Assembly: GCA_016584495.1 (NCBI GenBank) | Contig: WAID01000003.1 | Location: 7,005,788-7,069,787, forward strand | Direction of reading: 5' to 3' | DNA: 64,000 nucleotides | Source of the DNA: Celoporthe dispersa | Lineage: Eukaryota; Ascomycota; Sordariomycetes; Diaporthales; Cryphonectriaceae | Shown here: piece by piece, positions 10,748 to 21,302 of the stretch | How the letters are laid out: each line of letters opens with the position of its first letter | Numbering within the stretch: position 1 is the stretch's first letter | Notes under the pieces: model-generated | Told to the model about the DNA's origin: nothing | Seen by the model: the letters and a program-made list of their open reading frames with translations, nothing else | Databases searched by the model: none | Translations under genes and position numbers: made by a program

Positions 10748-12882
10748 TCAAACTTCCCACTTCGCCGAGTACCATTCCAAGTCCTCAATGCACCATGCAG
10801 ACTCAGAATTGCCCTGTTGAGCACTTCTGACTTCGCTGCGAAGTCTTAAGCAGGCGGTTTCAGTAGTGCTTAACATGCCCTCTGGGCCCGAGATGTAGAC
10901 CCAGGCTTTTGGTGTTGAGCTAATCAAGGTGCTCACAACAGCCGTTGTCTTCTCGCCCCCCTGATCCGTCCGGCACAGTATCTCTTGTAGATATGATGAG
11001 GCTTCGATGCGACCAGACTCAGAGCTCACATGAACCCTTATATCCATGGTGCTTACGCCCCTGGCCATATCTTCCAATTCTCTCCACTCACGGAGGCTCG
11101 ACATGGCTTGGTCCCTCACTGTCCAAAGCAGGAAGAATTTTGCCTGCGTCTCGTGACGGCGATTTCCCAGCCACCAGCTGGCGAGACTCCATGCCCCAGT
11201 TATTCCGGACCCCCCACAATGCAGATGACTCTCGATGCGGCGAGGTATCCAGTATCAGTGGGAATGTACGGGCCATCGACTCGCACCTCAATGTCTTTCC
11301 GAGCTCCCGTTGACGGCACTATTGCGCCAAGTTTCCAGGTCCATTCTGGGACATGTTAGAGGTTTCTCTGGCAGCCTGGAGCGCTATGCTAGGTAGAAGA
11401 AGTACTAACCCTTATTCAGCCTCTTCTGCTTTTTTCTTTCCCCGAGCTCTCTGGAACAGAAGGACCGGCCCCCCGGTGGTAGATTCAATCTTTGCAGCAG
11501 TAAAAGGGTGATTTTGTAGCCTGCTGATCTCTGGAAACATCACGCTGTAGGACTGGATCGGTCGGTCTACCTTTAGTTGTTTTTCTGCCGCGCCGTCATC
11601 GTCCGTTTGCCTTGTCGCCGTGACGGGCAACTGAATGCGGTACCAGCCATCACCAACATTCTCCACCATGCCGGTCCTCTTCCGCATCAATTTACTGGCT
11701 CTCCAGACCCAGTCAACCAGTAGAAGGATCAAGCCAGGTAGGAGGAAGTAGAAGTCTGTGCCTATGACGTTCGATAGTCAGCAGGTGATTGATAGTCGAG
11801 ATGTCTTGAACGCTATCTCTCAAGAAGCGACGACGACGCCTTTTGCCGAGGCGGCACTTCGTCTCCTGTTCTGACGGCCGAAGACCTTGTCAAAAATAGT
11901 ATGGAAGTATATGTTGTGAGCTTACTGGCATGCGCGCATGCAAGAACAAACGCGGAAATACTGCAGAAAATGTGCAAGTAATAAAATACATTATAGTGGC
12001 TTCTTCGAAGCGCAGCCAGGGACGTGATGATGATGACGAAAAACAAGGCAAGACTGCACACGCCACTCGTGATGGGGAAGTGTGACGACCATGCGCTCGC
12101 TGCTATCGCCTCAGGAAACGTTTGTGCAGGGTTGTCGGGGTTCCAAGACAATTCTTTTGGTGTTAGCACGTCTTGCGTTGAGTTGGATGACATAGACACC
12201 CAGGTGGGATCAAGCCAGCTGATAAAGCTCTGGGTGAATGCGAATGAGTAAGATAATTAGGACTCAACAAGTGGGGACATCAGGTACTCACGCAGTAGGC
12301 CATTGCATGTGCAAAAGCGGCTGCGAATAGCAAGTATGCGATCAATTTGTGTGCATATAACAACGTGCTCTGATGCAGCTGGAATACCTGACCGAGGATG
12401 CTGTTCCTCGACACAGGAATGATTACAAGGCCTAATAGGAGGTCGGCATGGTGTCCTATTACACCTGTGATAGCCAGACGCATCTGCGCCAGCGCCCAGC
12501 CGAAGGGGTCAGTCTTGAGCCCCCAATAGCCAAGTAGAGGCTGGAGCCAAATCCATGTGGTTCCCACATTGACGGCGACGATCCATAATGCCAGTGCGAG
12601 ACCACCGAGGCTGACTCGTCTTTTCAGTACAGGCAACTCGTGCCGCACCAGGTAATAGTTGCTGATCTGTCGAGCCCTGGGCGACACGGCGCGGATGTAT
12701 AGAAAACAGACAGTAGTCGCTAGGAAAGCGTAGAAGGTGGCGATGTGTACCCGGGTCGGGCGAGGAAGATAAGATTCTGGGCAGATCGATGCATAGCAAG
12801 GAGTATATGTGAGTCCCAAAGCCAAGCCTGTCGATAGAGCAAGGACAGCAAGGAGAAAGATAGTCTGGATAGGTCGTTTCAT
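10748..12882 (-). CDS. Ferric/metalloreductase, transmembrane (FRE family), with two apparent frameshifts
   Basis: Four exons on the minus strand: 12882-12292, 12229-11926, 11761-11410 and 11345-10748. The introns have GTGAGT, GTAAGC and GTTAGT donors and AG acceptors (63, 164 and 64 bases). The corrected length is about 614 residues. Exons 1-2 are hydrophobic and carry His-rich helices (GHHADLLLGL, LHQSTLLYAHK, HIFCSISAFVLACAHA) expected to hold haem. Exon 3 has the FAD motif HPFTAA. Exon 4 has DGPYIP, GGSGITG and the C-terminal SGPEGM and LEWYSAKW of the NAD domain. The family reduces Fe3+ (or Cu2+) at the plasma membrane for uptake. As given, the frame breaks twice. There is one extra A in the A6 run at 11430-11435 and one missing G in the G6 run at 11210-11215. 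The 64-base intron and all phases fit only with both corrections. It is either an assembly error or a recently inactivated gene. Confidence 0.85.
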
Positions 12883-12906
12883 GGTCGCAAGGTCGAGCAC
12901 AGACAC

Positions 12907-14192
12907 AGGTCAGGATGTCGAGCCCATCTTTCTGGTCTTCCCGGTTGAGGGCCAAGCTGTCCCATAATTATGCTCTTTCTCTTGTGTCTCCGTTTCTATC
13001 TCTCGCACGTCTTCTCTATAGAACAACATCTTTCCCCAGCTGTGACGTGATCGCTGCGGTCTCGGTTCATTGTCTCGGCTTATTAGCTTTTGGCCGATGG
13101 TCTACTTCAGCCCACCACTATTAGCCCGGTCATATGGAAAGACAGTCGTCGTCAGCCATGCCGCAACTCTGCGACGCAAGCATGAGGAATTCTCGCATCG
13201 AGGTGAAGCTATGCCATCGGTGTGGGCGTGGTAATTTGTGTTGTCATTCCTACAGTATTCCGGCGCCATCGATGAGATATGCTACTTGCGGGTTGTCCCG
13301 TCAAAAAGGCTCAAGGGCGGATACAAATGAAGCAATTATTATAGGCTAAAGCTGGAAACTTTTATATTGCTTTGAGAACCTAGTTCTGAGGTGGATTTTT
13401 TTTGGGGACCATATAAATCTCAAGAATTTCATCATGTGCTTAGAAGAATATATAGAATATAACATGGCACAGGAGGAGCAGCAAGTAGCGAGGCTAGTTC
13501 TACAAACAGAATCTTCAAAACGGATAGTTAATAACTACGAACATGGTGTTTCAGGAGAACCCACAGGCAGCGTAGCTTTGATAGTGTACCGCCCCCCTGA
13601 GATTTGTGTTATGTATGGTCAGCAATGCCAATGCGCTTTCGAAGACCTGAAACGAGAATCAGCTCAATGCTACCACCGTTGATGACCCGAGGAAACTTTC
13701 CTTATGATAGGGTGTTTGACGTGAGACGCAAGGCTTCGGGGAGTCAAAGTGTGGCTAGAAAGGACGCTGAGGTAGGCCTGCTCGGTCTCGGTGCCATGTC
13801 GGGCCAAGATCTTTTGACAACAAAATCCTCATGTCCCTTGTACTGCAACCCACTCGTTCCCCCCTTCGGTCTGTTCATGTCACAGCACAATCCATTACTT
13901 TGAGCTTAAGCGGCCGTCAGGAACTCAATAACATATATCACACAAAGCGACTGCTCTTCGTTAACACGCGGGATAGAGTCAGGTCATTCATTTTACCTAG
14001 CCAAGTGGCGGTGAAATTCCAGGAACAGATTAGAAAACGTCTCCCCCTTCCTCTCGGGGGGTTTTTTTATCCCGGCCTCTTCCATGCGCTACATAATAAC
14101 TAGTTGTACGTAATTTACAGAAGATTAGCTGGCTTTCAGTGCAGACATCTTTGTCATCCCGTAAACAGGATACCAGCAGTTCCCTCCTCCTC
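12907..14192. other. Intergenic region, no supported gene
   Basis: The upstream flank of the ferric reductase and downstream flank of the coiled-coil gene. It holds only short ORFs (for example 13434-13682 and 13831-14103) with no domain, signal or splice support. Confidence 0.55.
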
Positions 14193-16280
14193 TCAAGCCA
14201 GCGACTTGGGAGTCGAGACCATGCACGTTGTCTGCCCTTCGTCCTCCCGTTTCTCGATCCCACCCACCACCACACCGGCCGCACCGCCCTTCTCAGGATT
14301 GTGTGTGGGAGCGGGCGGGCAGAGAAACGCCTCGCTCATCTGGAGCGCCCCGAGCAGCTGCGCCCGCAGGCATGCCACCGCCTCCCGAGCCGACTTCTTC
14401 TCGTGGTCCACCTCCGTCTGCATGTGACTTTTCTCTGTCCGGAGCTGGGAGATGGTCTCATGAGCCCTGGATAAGGCCTCCTTGAGGATGGTGATCTCCT
14501 CGTGTAGTTTGGCCACCTTCACATCGCGTAGCGCAAGCTCGTCCTCGTGGGCAGCCTGTGCGGCCGCGATCTCGGCCTCCCTTGCCTCGTAGCTGACCGC
14601 GAGCTGGTTCTTGAGCTCGGATGTGCCGTGCAGCGCAGACGAGAGCTTCGCCTCTAGCCTGGCTAGCTGGCCATCCCTTCGGGCAATGGTCTGCCTGCCT
14701 GTCTCGATCTCGAACTCAAACCTGGCCTGCGCTCCCTTGGTCTCTGTGTCCATCTGCTGAACCAGCGACTCGAGGTCCGTGAGCTGGGTGCGGTAGTCCT
14801 CCACGGCATGATTGAGCCGATCGGCGTCAGCCACAAGCCCTGAGATCTGCTTGTTCTTTGAGTGCAGCTGTGAGCCCAAGTCGCTCATGGCCTGCGCGCT
14901 GTCGCTCAGCTGTTGGCGCAGGTCATGCTCGACCTCGTGGCAGCATTCGAGCTCGGCCTGGTATTCCTTCAGCTTCCCGGCTGCATCCCGCAGGCGTCCG
15001 AGAACGAGGTCAAACAACTGCGTGCCTTGGGCGGCCAGGATGGGCGCGTCATCGCCAGGAAAGAGCTGCTCCAACTCCAGCTGGGCCGAGTGCATCGCTT
15101 CTGTCAGCCTTAGCACCGCTTCTCTCGCGTCGGAGCCAGGCCCTGCGATGGAGGCAAGCGATGTCTTCAGGTCGACGAGCTCGGCGCTCTTGTCAGCGAG
15201 GTTCTGGAGCATGATGTCCATCTGCAGCTGGAGGTCGGGGTCACAGCCGCCCTCCAGCTCAGATGCCTCGGCCTGAGACAGCTTGGACCTGAGGTCAGAC
15301 TCGAGCTGCTGCTGAGCCTCAAGAGTCTTGTTGATGTTGGCTAGGTCGGCGCGAAGGCCTTCTATCTCGACGAGCAGCGCCTCCTTCTCAGAATCCTCAA
15401 GGGAGGCTTGCGTGCTTGCTTCGCAGACTGAGTTCAGCAGTGTATGTCTTTCAACGAAAGCAGGGCTGAACGTCTTTGTTGGACTTGTGCTGGGAGGTGT
15501 GAGGGTCGGCCCGGCCGTAACGAAGGCTTTTGGTAAGGCTGGTGGGCTGCTGCTGAAACACTCGGATCCTCCGAGGGTGGTGTCGTCACCTAGGTGGTCG
15601 CCAGCCCCCAGGAAGCTGTCCTCGTCGTCGTCTAAGAATGCATCTGCAGCTCTCATGTCCCACTCGGCAAGGCGATGCCGAGCTCGGAGCTGTGTTGTGC
15701 CGCGGAGCTCCTCCCTGAGCCCAGAGATTTCCTTCTCGAGCCCCTCAATCCGGCTGGTGTCCTCTAGGAGCAGAGAAGAGCGCTCGCGAAGGCACTCGTT
15801 CTCGTCCTCCTTCGCTGCGAGCTCATCACGGAGGCGCTGCAGCTCCTCGACCGTCCTTCTCCTTCGTTGTGTCCTCTCGTGGAAGATTGTGTTCATCTCC
15901 TCGCTGAGTCCATTACGGCGGATGCGCCTCTTGACTCTGTCATCTAGAATCGCTCGGAGGGGAAATATGTGAACCTCGGTGTCGGTGTGCTCGTGGCGTG
16001 TCCCTGAACGGGCCATTGGCGAGTATTTTCGCCTCTTGGCCGGGGCGATGGCCCTCCGGGGAGTTGTGCTTGCCTCATCGTCGAGACGAACGACGATGAT
16101 GGGTTCTGCGTCCCTCTTCCTCTTGTGTCTTGTCGCCTGGCTCTGGGCTTTCGACGCTGGCGACTGACGGCGGCCTGCAAAAGACGGTGAAGATGGTGAA
16201 GGCCGTGCTTCAATGGTGAGTCCGGACTGCCGCCTAGGTGTCCGCCTCAGGGCGATGGGGAGCTGGGAGTCGTCTCTCAT
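14193..16280 (-). CDS. Large coiled-coil protein with basic N-terminus
   Basis: A 695-residue single-exon protein. The first ATG is at 16280 (MRDDSQLPIALRRTPRRQSG). Residues 1-130 are Ser/Arg/Lys-rich and disordered, with nuclear-localisation-like basic clusters (RHKRKRD, PAKRRKYSP). Heptad-type coiled coil covers about 150-220 and again about 295-650, split by a Ser/Pro/Thr-rich acidic linker with DDDEDSFLG. The C-terminal 50 residues are Gly-rich and non-helical. This is the build of a structural or scaffold protein of the nucleus, spindle pole or septum. I do not recognise a named family and see no enzymatic domain. It is intact despite its length and high GC content. The neighbours give no clue to function. 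Confidence 0.8.
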   Translation of the reverse strand: MRDDSQLPIALRRTPRRQSGLTIEARPSPSSPSFAGRRQSPASKAQSQATRHKRKRDAEPIIVVRLDDEASTTPRRAIAPAKRRKYSPMARSGTRHEHTDTEVHIFPLRAILDDRVKRRIRRNGLSEEMNTIFHERTQRRRRTVEELQRLRDELAAKEDENECLRERSSLLLEDTSRIEGLEKEISGLREELRGTTQLRARHRLAEWDMRAADAFLDDDEDSFLGAGDHLGDDTTLGGSECFSSSPPALPKAFVTAGPTLTPPSTSPTKTFSPAFVERHTLLNSVCEASTQASLEDSEKEALLVEIEGLRADLANINKTLEAQQQLESDLRSKLSQAEASELEGGCDPDLQLQMDIMLQNLADKSAELVDLKTSLASIAGPGSDAREAVLRLTEAMHSAQLELEQLFPGDDAPILAAQGTQLFDLVLGRLRDAAGKLKEYQAELECCHEVEHDLRQQLSDSAQAMSDLGSQLHSKNKQISGLVADADRLNHAVEDYRTQLTDLESLVQQMDTETKGAQARFEFEIETGRQTIARRDGQLARLEAKLSSALHGTSELKNQLAVSYEAREAEIAAAQAAHEDELALRDVKVAKLHEEITILKEALSRAHETISQLRTEKSHMQTEVDHEKKSAREAVACLRAQLLGALQMSEAFLCPPAPTHNPEKGGAAGVVVGGIEKREDEGQTTCMVSTPKSLA

Positions 16281-19097
16281 GATAATAACGTGTAAGGTTT
16301 CTGGCCGCTGCTGGCTTGCCTCGTCAAACAGCAGAAGCAAGCCTCGAGGCAGGTTTGTGTAGCCATTATAAAAGAATTTAGATCAAGGAGGCTGGGTAGG
16401 AAGCAAGAGAAGCCCTGCGGATCCACTTCCAAGTCAAAGTCGCGTAAACGCGGTCCACGTAGCAGCGGCCCCACGGCGCCCTCGCTGCCTGGAAGTGGAT
16501 ATTGATGTAGTCGTTGGACGGTATGGTCTGACGCAATATATGTTGTCGGCTTGCTGGCCTGAACCCATGTCCTTTTTCTTTCCTTTTTTTCCCCTCCTGG
16601 AGTCTGAAATTAGCATGTTGAGAATGAGGCGTGAAAAAAAAAAAGGGGGGGGGGGGAGTATGAGCTACGTGCAGAGCTGGGCCCAATTCGACTGTAGTTC
16701 TTCACATGAACTTTCACATATGGAAACAGCACTGAATGACTTCTCGTGTAGTTAGTACTCGTGACGACGAGAAAGTTGCTTTTCTTTTTCGTTCACGATT
16801 GGTGTTTCAGCTGAGGAGGATGGATGGACTTGCAGGTCTCCGCTTGGCGGCGTTGCCGGCATAGTGTGGGGAGCCTCTGCGTTTGCATAGCATATGCCAG
16901 CGTGTAAAAACGTATATGCACGCTCTGGGCGAATTGCTGGAGCGGCCATGTGGCACGCACCGGTCTGCCCGGCCTTGGCCACTCTGCGGCGGTCCGGGCG
17001 GCTGAACCTCCCTTTGCTTCCTTCCCTGGATATTCACATGCAAGCTTGGGGACTCGGTGCCATTGATTGAGCGCGTTACGGTATGGTTGGATTGCCAGCT
17101 CATTCGAGCCCCTTGTCCCACATAATCCGTGGCGAGATCGTTCGGCGATGCTAAGAATAGCTGATACGATCTGATTGATCCAATGATTCTTCTCAATAGC
17201 ACCGTTGATGGCAACCAGTGGCTGATGTCAACCAGGCGCAGGTGAATCACAAAACCCTCCCTTGCTTCGTGTCATGATGCATGTCGTTTTAGCGACATGC
17301 CTAGACCTGCAATTATACCAATCACTTGTGTTGGCTGGTATGATGTCCATATCTTCTCAAACGTGAGCTGAAAGGAAGAGTGTCGATTGGTACATACATA
17401 GTAGAAGTATCTAGGTGGACTTTCCTGATAATCACAATGTGGAGCAGCTCAGGATCTCGTCGGCCCAGCGCTGGAAACTTGTCAATTTGGGAAATGTTGA
17501 CAAGCTGTACACTGGTAGAATCTTCTTCTTTTTCCTTCATTAATTGTGAGAGCAATAAGGCTCCATGATGTCTATTTAATAATGGACACTGAGTGGTTCT
17601 CCACATGGTCAACTATCTTACTACCCTGACAACCTTGAGCTTCCTGCGTGAACTATATTGCCTAGAGCTTGTGTTTTACAGCAACGAGGGACTATTCCAC
17701 CCCCCCCCCCTACAGGCTTTTGGAGACTCTACTCTCTATTAGAGCGCTCACATCTAGAAAGGCTCACGGGCACCTAGGGGTTCCAGTGAGCATGCACCCT
17801 GTTAACAAATAGGCAAGGCTGGCTTGTCTCCCAAAGTACTCCAGTCCAGCTGACCGCTTTGTAGATCTACCCTGGAAGTTCTTCTTTTGGCTGCAGAAAA
17901 GCTAGCCAGTAGGGTGCGATAAGCAGACAGTAAATCTGCATGAAGGAAGGTTTTCCTATATAAGCTCTCGGCTGATAGAGAGGAACAGGGTTGTGTTGTG
18001 GATAGATGCAACGACGGACCCCAACCAAATCAAGGGAGTGAAGAGATGTAACATTGCTCTCCTGTTCTTTTCTTTTTGCCTCAAATTGTGTGTTTGTTTT
18101 CCCTTCCCGAACCAGAGAAAGAGAAGAAAGAAAGAAAGAAAGAAAGAACAAAAAAGATAGGTGTGGCGGCAAGACAAAATGAAGAAAAGAAAGTAGTTAC
18201 CTTTCAACATAAGCCCAAGTTTCTGCAGACTTCAATTCTGACCAACATTCTCATGAAGGTGCCGCGGACTTGAAGTGGCACGGAAAGTTAGCGACGGAGG
18301 TTCTCGATAGGAATCCCCCGAAACACCGACCCGCGAGTCCACATTGCCACGTATTTAGTACCTAATAGACACACCCTTTCCCGCATCAACCTATGACAAG
18401 TTGCACCATCGACTCGCACCGTATCAACTTTCAGCAGGCATCGCAACTATAATAAAATCTAAATGGTCAGCCCAAAATCTATGTAGAGATTAGTAAGTAG
18501 CCTCTAAAAATGACCAGCGGCTATCAGATCTGAGGCAGGCCAAGCCCACTCCTAGAATCATGGCCGCCATTTTGAGCACTCCTGGTAGCGAGCGGCAAAC
18601 CCCAGGCCCCCTTGCATAGACACGCAACGTCTTCCAGCCCGGGGAACCCGAATCCGGGCGGCCGCTGTAGCCCCTCTCCCCATCCCCAAGCTCCCCGCGC
18701 CTGCCACACTTGTTGTTGGCTGCATGGAACCAGAGTATATGCGGTTGCGGGTTATAGAAAGGAAGCCGTAACAGAGGCACATCCGATGCGGCACAGATCT
18801 GCGCAAAAAGGCCCCAAAGACCCAACACGATTATCGAACCTCGGCAGGGGTGCAGGATGGGCTGCGGGGGCCGGAATGATCACCTACTAATTTCACCTAC
18901 ACCCAGCTTCATGTTGTCTCTCCGTCGGTGCGTTCTTTTCTCTCTCTCATACACACTGCTCTGTATTCAACATCTTCGATGCTCAACTCGTCAAGTGCAT
19001 AGGACTCGCACCCTGTCTGGACATCATTGGATTGGGCCTTAGAGCTGGCTCAGACACAACAAGAGTTGTTTCGGCCCTGGATAGAACAAAACTCGTC
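16281..19097. other. Intergenic region, no supported gene
   Basis: About 2.8 kb without a supportable gene. Short ORFs on both strands lack domains. It contains an A/G homopolymer block (16637-16658), a C run (17699-17710) and a GAAA microsatellite (18114-18148). It holds the upstream regions of two divergent genes: the coiled-coil protein (minus) and the acyl-CoA ligase (plus). Confidence 0.55.
18114..18148. repeat. (GAAA)n microsatellite
   Basis: Seven or so GAAA units in a row, lying in the 2.8-kb gene-free stretch between two divergent genes. Confidence 0.85.
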
Positions 19098-21302
19098 ATG
19101 GGAAGGAGCATAACACAGCGCCAGCCAGACGGCGGCGTCATCTACCAGGCCGACAGGCATATGAACCTGCCTAACGTCGACCTGCTCACGCTGCTGTTTG
19201 GTGAGTATTACCAGCAAGCACCGGTGGCGCATCGCACAAGTCGGCAGGAGTAGAGGTGCTGATCCAGTCCTGACACCCCAGATTCCGAACACACCACGGC
19301 ACGCCCCGACAGCGTCATCCAGGCAGATGCCGCCGAGCCGACCAGATGCTTGACCCTGTCCCAGACCCGCCAGCTCGCATGCCAGCTTGCCTGGGAACTT
19401 CGGCACACATATGGTGTTGGGCGTAACGGTTCCAGTGTTGACGACGTGCTGGTCATGACTGCAGGCGATTACAGGCTGCAGACGCTCTTCTTTGGAGCCA
19501 TTGCCGCAGGGGCGATCTACTCTGCGGCAAGCCCAAGCTCCACTGCCCCAGAACTGGCATATCTGATCCAGCTCGTCAACCCAAAGGCAATCATCTGCGA
19601 CGCCAGCACAAGATCGGTGGTGGAAAAGACGGTGAAGGACACCAAGTACCCTGCAGACCAAGTGCTTTTCCTGGGAGACGGCCAAGGGCTGCACCTGACG
19701 ATCGCGGCTACGGGGAGGAAGCTGGAGCTGTCCCCTTCGCGATCTCTGGACTGGGTACGACTCACGGATGCCAAACAACTCGAAGACTCCGTCATCTGTA
19801 TCCTGTTCAGCAGCGGCACAACCGGCCTTCCCAAGGGAGTCAAGATAAGTCATCGCATGATGGTCGCAGAGTCCTTCTTGACCATGGAGCCAGAAAAGGA
19901 GTACTTGGCCCGTGATAGACCAGAGTTCCGGTACCGAACGCTGGCCCACGTTCCTGCCGCGCATGTGGCAGGAGTCCAATGTTACTTCGTCAACGCGACC
20001 TATCGTGGTGGGACGACTTATTGGATGGTAAGTCCTCTCACAGGTAGTTGTTTCTCCCCCTTCCCCCCCCCCCTTCTGCTCTGCTGGGCTGCTCGGAGGG
20101 GAAGTTGGATTTGGATAATAGCATGTTCCTCTGACGGTCGTCCCGGTCCAGTCCAAGTTTGACTTCCCCAAGTTTCTCGAGTACCAGAAGAAGTACAAGG
20201 TCACAGTCTTCTTCACGGTACCGCCCATCTGGTTGGCTATCGCGAAACACCCAGGTGTGAAGGATGCACTAGACGCCTGTGAGTACGCCTCGTCAGGTGC
20301 GGCGCCGCTGGGTGCGGAGACGCAGATCACTGCGGAGGCCAGGCTGGGCAAGGGACGGGCAAGGCTCACACAGGTGTGGGGTCTGACGGAGACATGTGGT
20401 GCTATCACGGCCATGACCCCAGGAGAACGCGAGCACACTGGCAGTGTAGGCCCTCTCGTTGCGAACCACGAGGCACGGATCGTGGATGACAACGGGAAGG
20501 ACGCCGAGCCTGGTGGGACCGGGGAGGTCTGGGTGAGAGGCCCTGTGGTGACAAAAAGGCTACTGGGAAAATGAAAAGGCCAATAGCGAGAGTTTTGTGG
20601 ATGGCTGGTTTTGTACCGGCGATATCGGCATGTTCAGGGACGGTATGCTCTATATCGTTGATCGCAAGAAGGTAAGATGATCCCGCGCACATGTCTGGCT
20701 CCGTCCTCCCTCGGCGGTCGGCAGGTTAGGCCAAGGAGCAGCTCGGCGAACCAGGTTGATGTTGTGTGTAGAAAAGACTGTGATCGTGTGGGCTGACAAT
20801 CGTCTCGGTAGGAACTCATCAAGTACAAGGGCCTGCAGGTCGCCCCGGCAGAGCTCGAGGAACTACTCCTACAGAACCCGAAGGTCGCAGACGTAGCGGT
20901 GATCGGGGTTGAAGGGGAGGGAACTGAAGTACCCAGGTCAGTGCAAATGCAGATATTCCGGAGTGCAGGTGCGCTGGCTCCCGGGCACAGCGCATGCATG
21001 CAATCTAGATCAGACCTTTCGGTCCGATGCATCCGACAGATGCTCCAGAGACCACTGCAGTGTGTGGTAACACGGCTGACACCTAGGCATCTCGGCTCTG
21101 CAGGGCATACGTCGTACCCGGTACCAAGGACCTCACACCTGAGGAGGTCGCCCAGTGGGTGGCCGACAGGGCAGCATCGTCCAAGAAGCTGCGAGGAGGC
21201 GTGGTGTTCATTGACGCCATCCCCAAGAGTCCTTCGGGCAAAATCCTGCGGAAGGTCTTGCGCGAGCAGGCCAAGAAGGCGGACAGGGCCTCCAAGTTGT
21301 AA
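19098..21302 (+). CDS. Peroxisomal acyl-CoA ligase (AMP-binding, 4-coumarate:CoA ligase-like), one apparent frameshift
   Basis: Five exons: 19098-19200, 19282-20027, 20152-20671, 20812-20936 and 21104-21302. All introns have GT-AG ends and in-phase joins. About 563 residues. Family signatures in order: SSGTTGLPKGVK (P-loop), VWGLTETCGA, VDGWFCTGDIG, IVDRKK|ELIKYKGLQVAPAELE across the third intron, and PKSPSGKILRK with the catalytic Lys. These enzymes adenylate a carboxylic acid and load it on CoA. The protein ends in Ser-Lys-Leu, a PTS1 peroxisome signal, which suggests fatty, aryl or side-chain acid activation in peroxisomes. In exon 3 an A5 run at 20553-20557 should be A4. As given it reads into TGA just before the conserved GYWENE stretch. 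With four A residues, exon 3 is 519 bases and all phases close. Confidence 0.9.

Noticed and set aside
8611..12882. Biosynthetic cluster around the FAD monooxygenase and ferric reductase
   Set aside because: No synthase, transporter or regulator of a pathway is present and spacing is ordinary.
20533..20558. Tiny intron to bypass the acyl-CoA ligase frameshift
   Set aside because: It would be under 30 bases and would remove the conserved RGP block; a homopolymer indel explains the data better.
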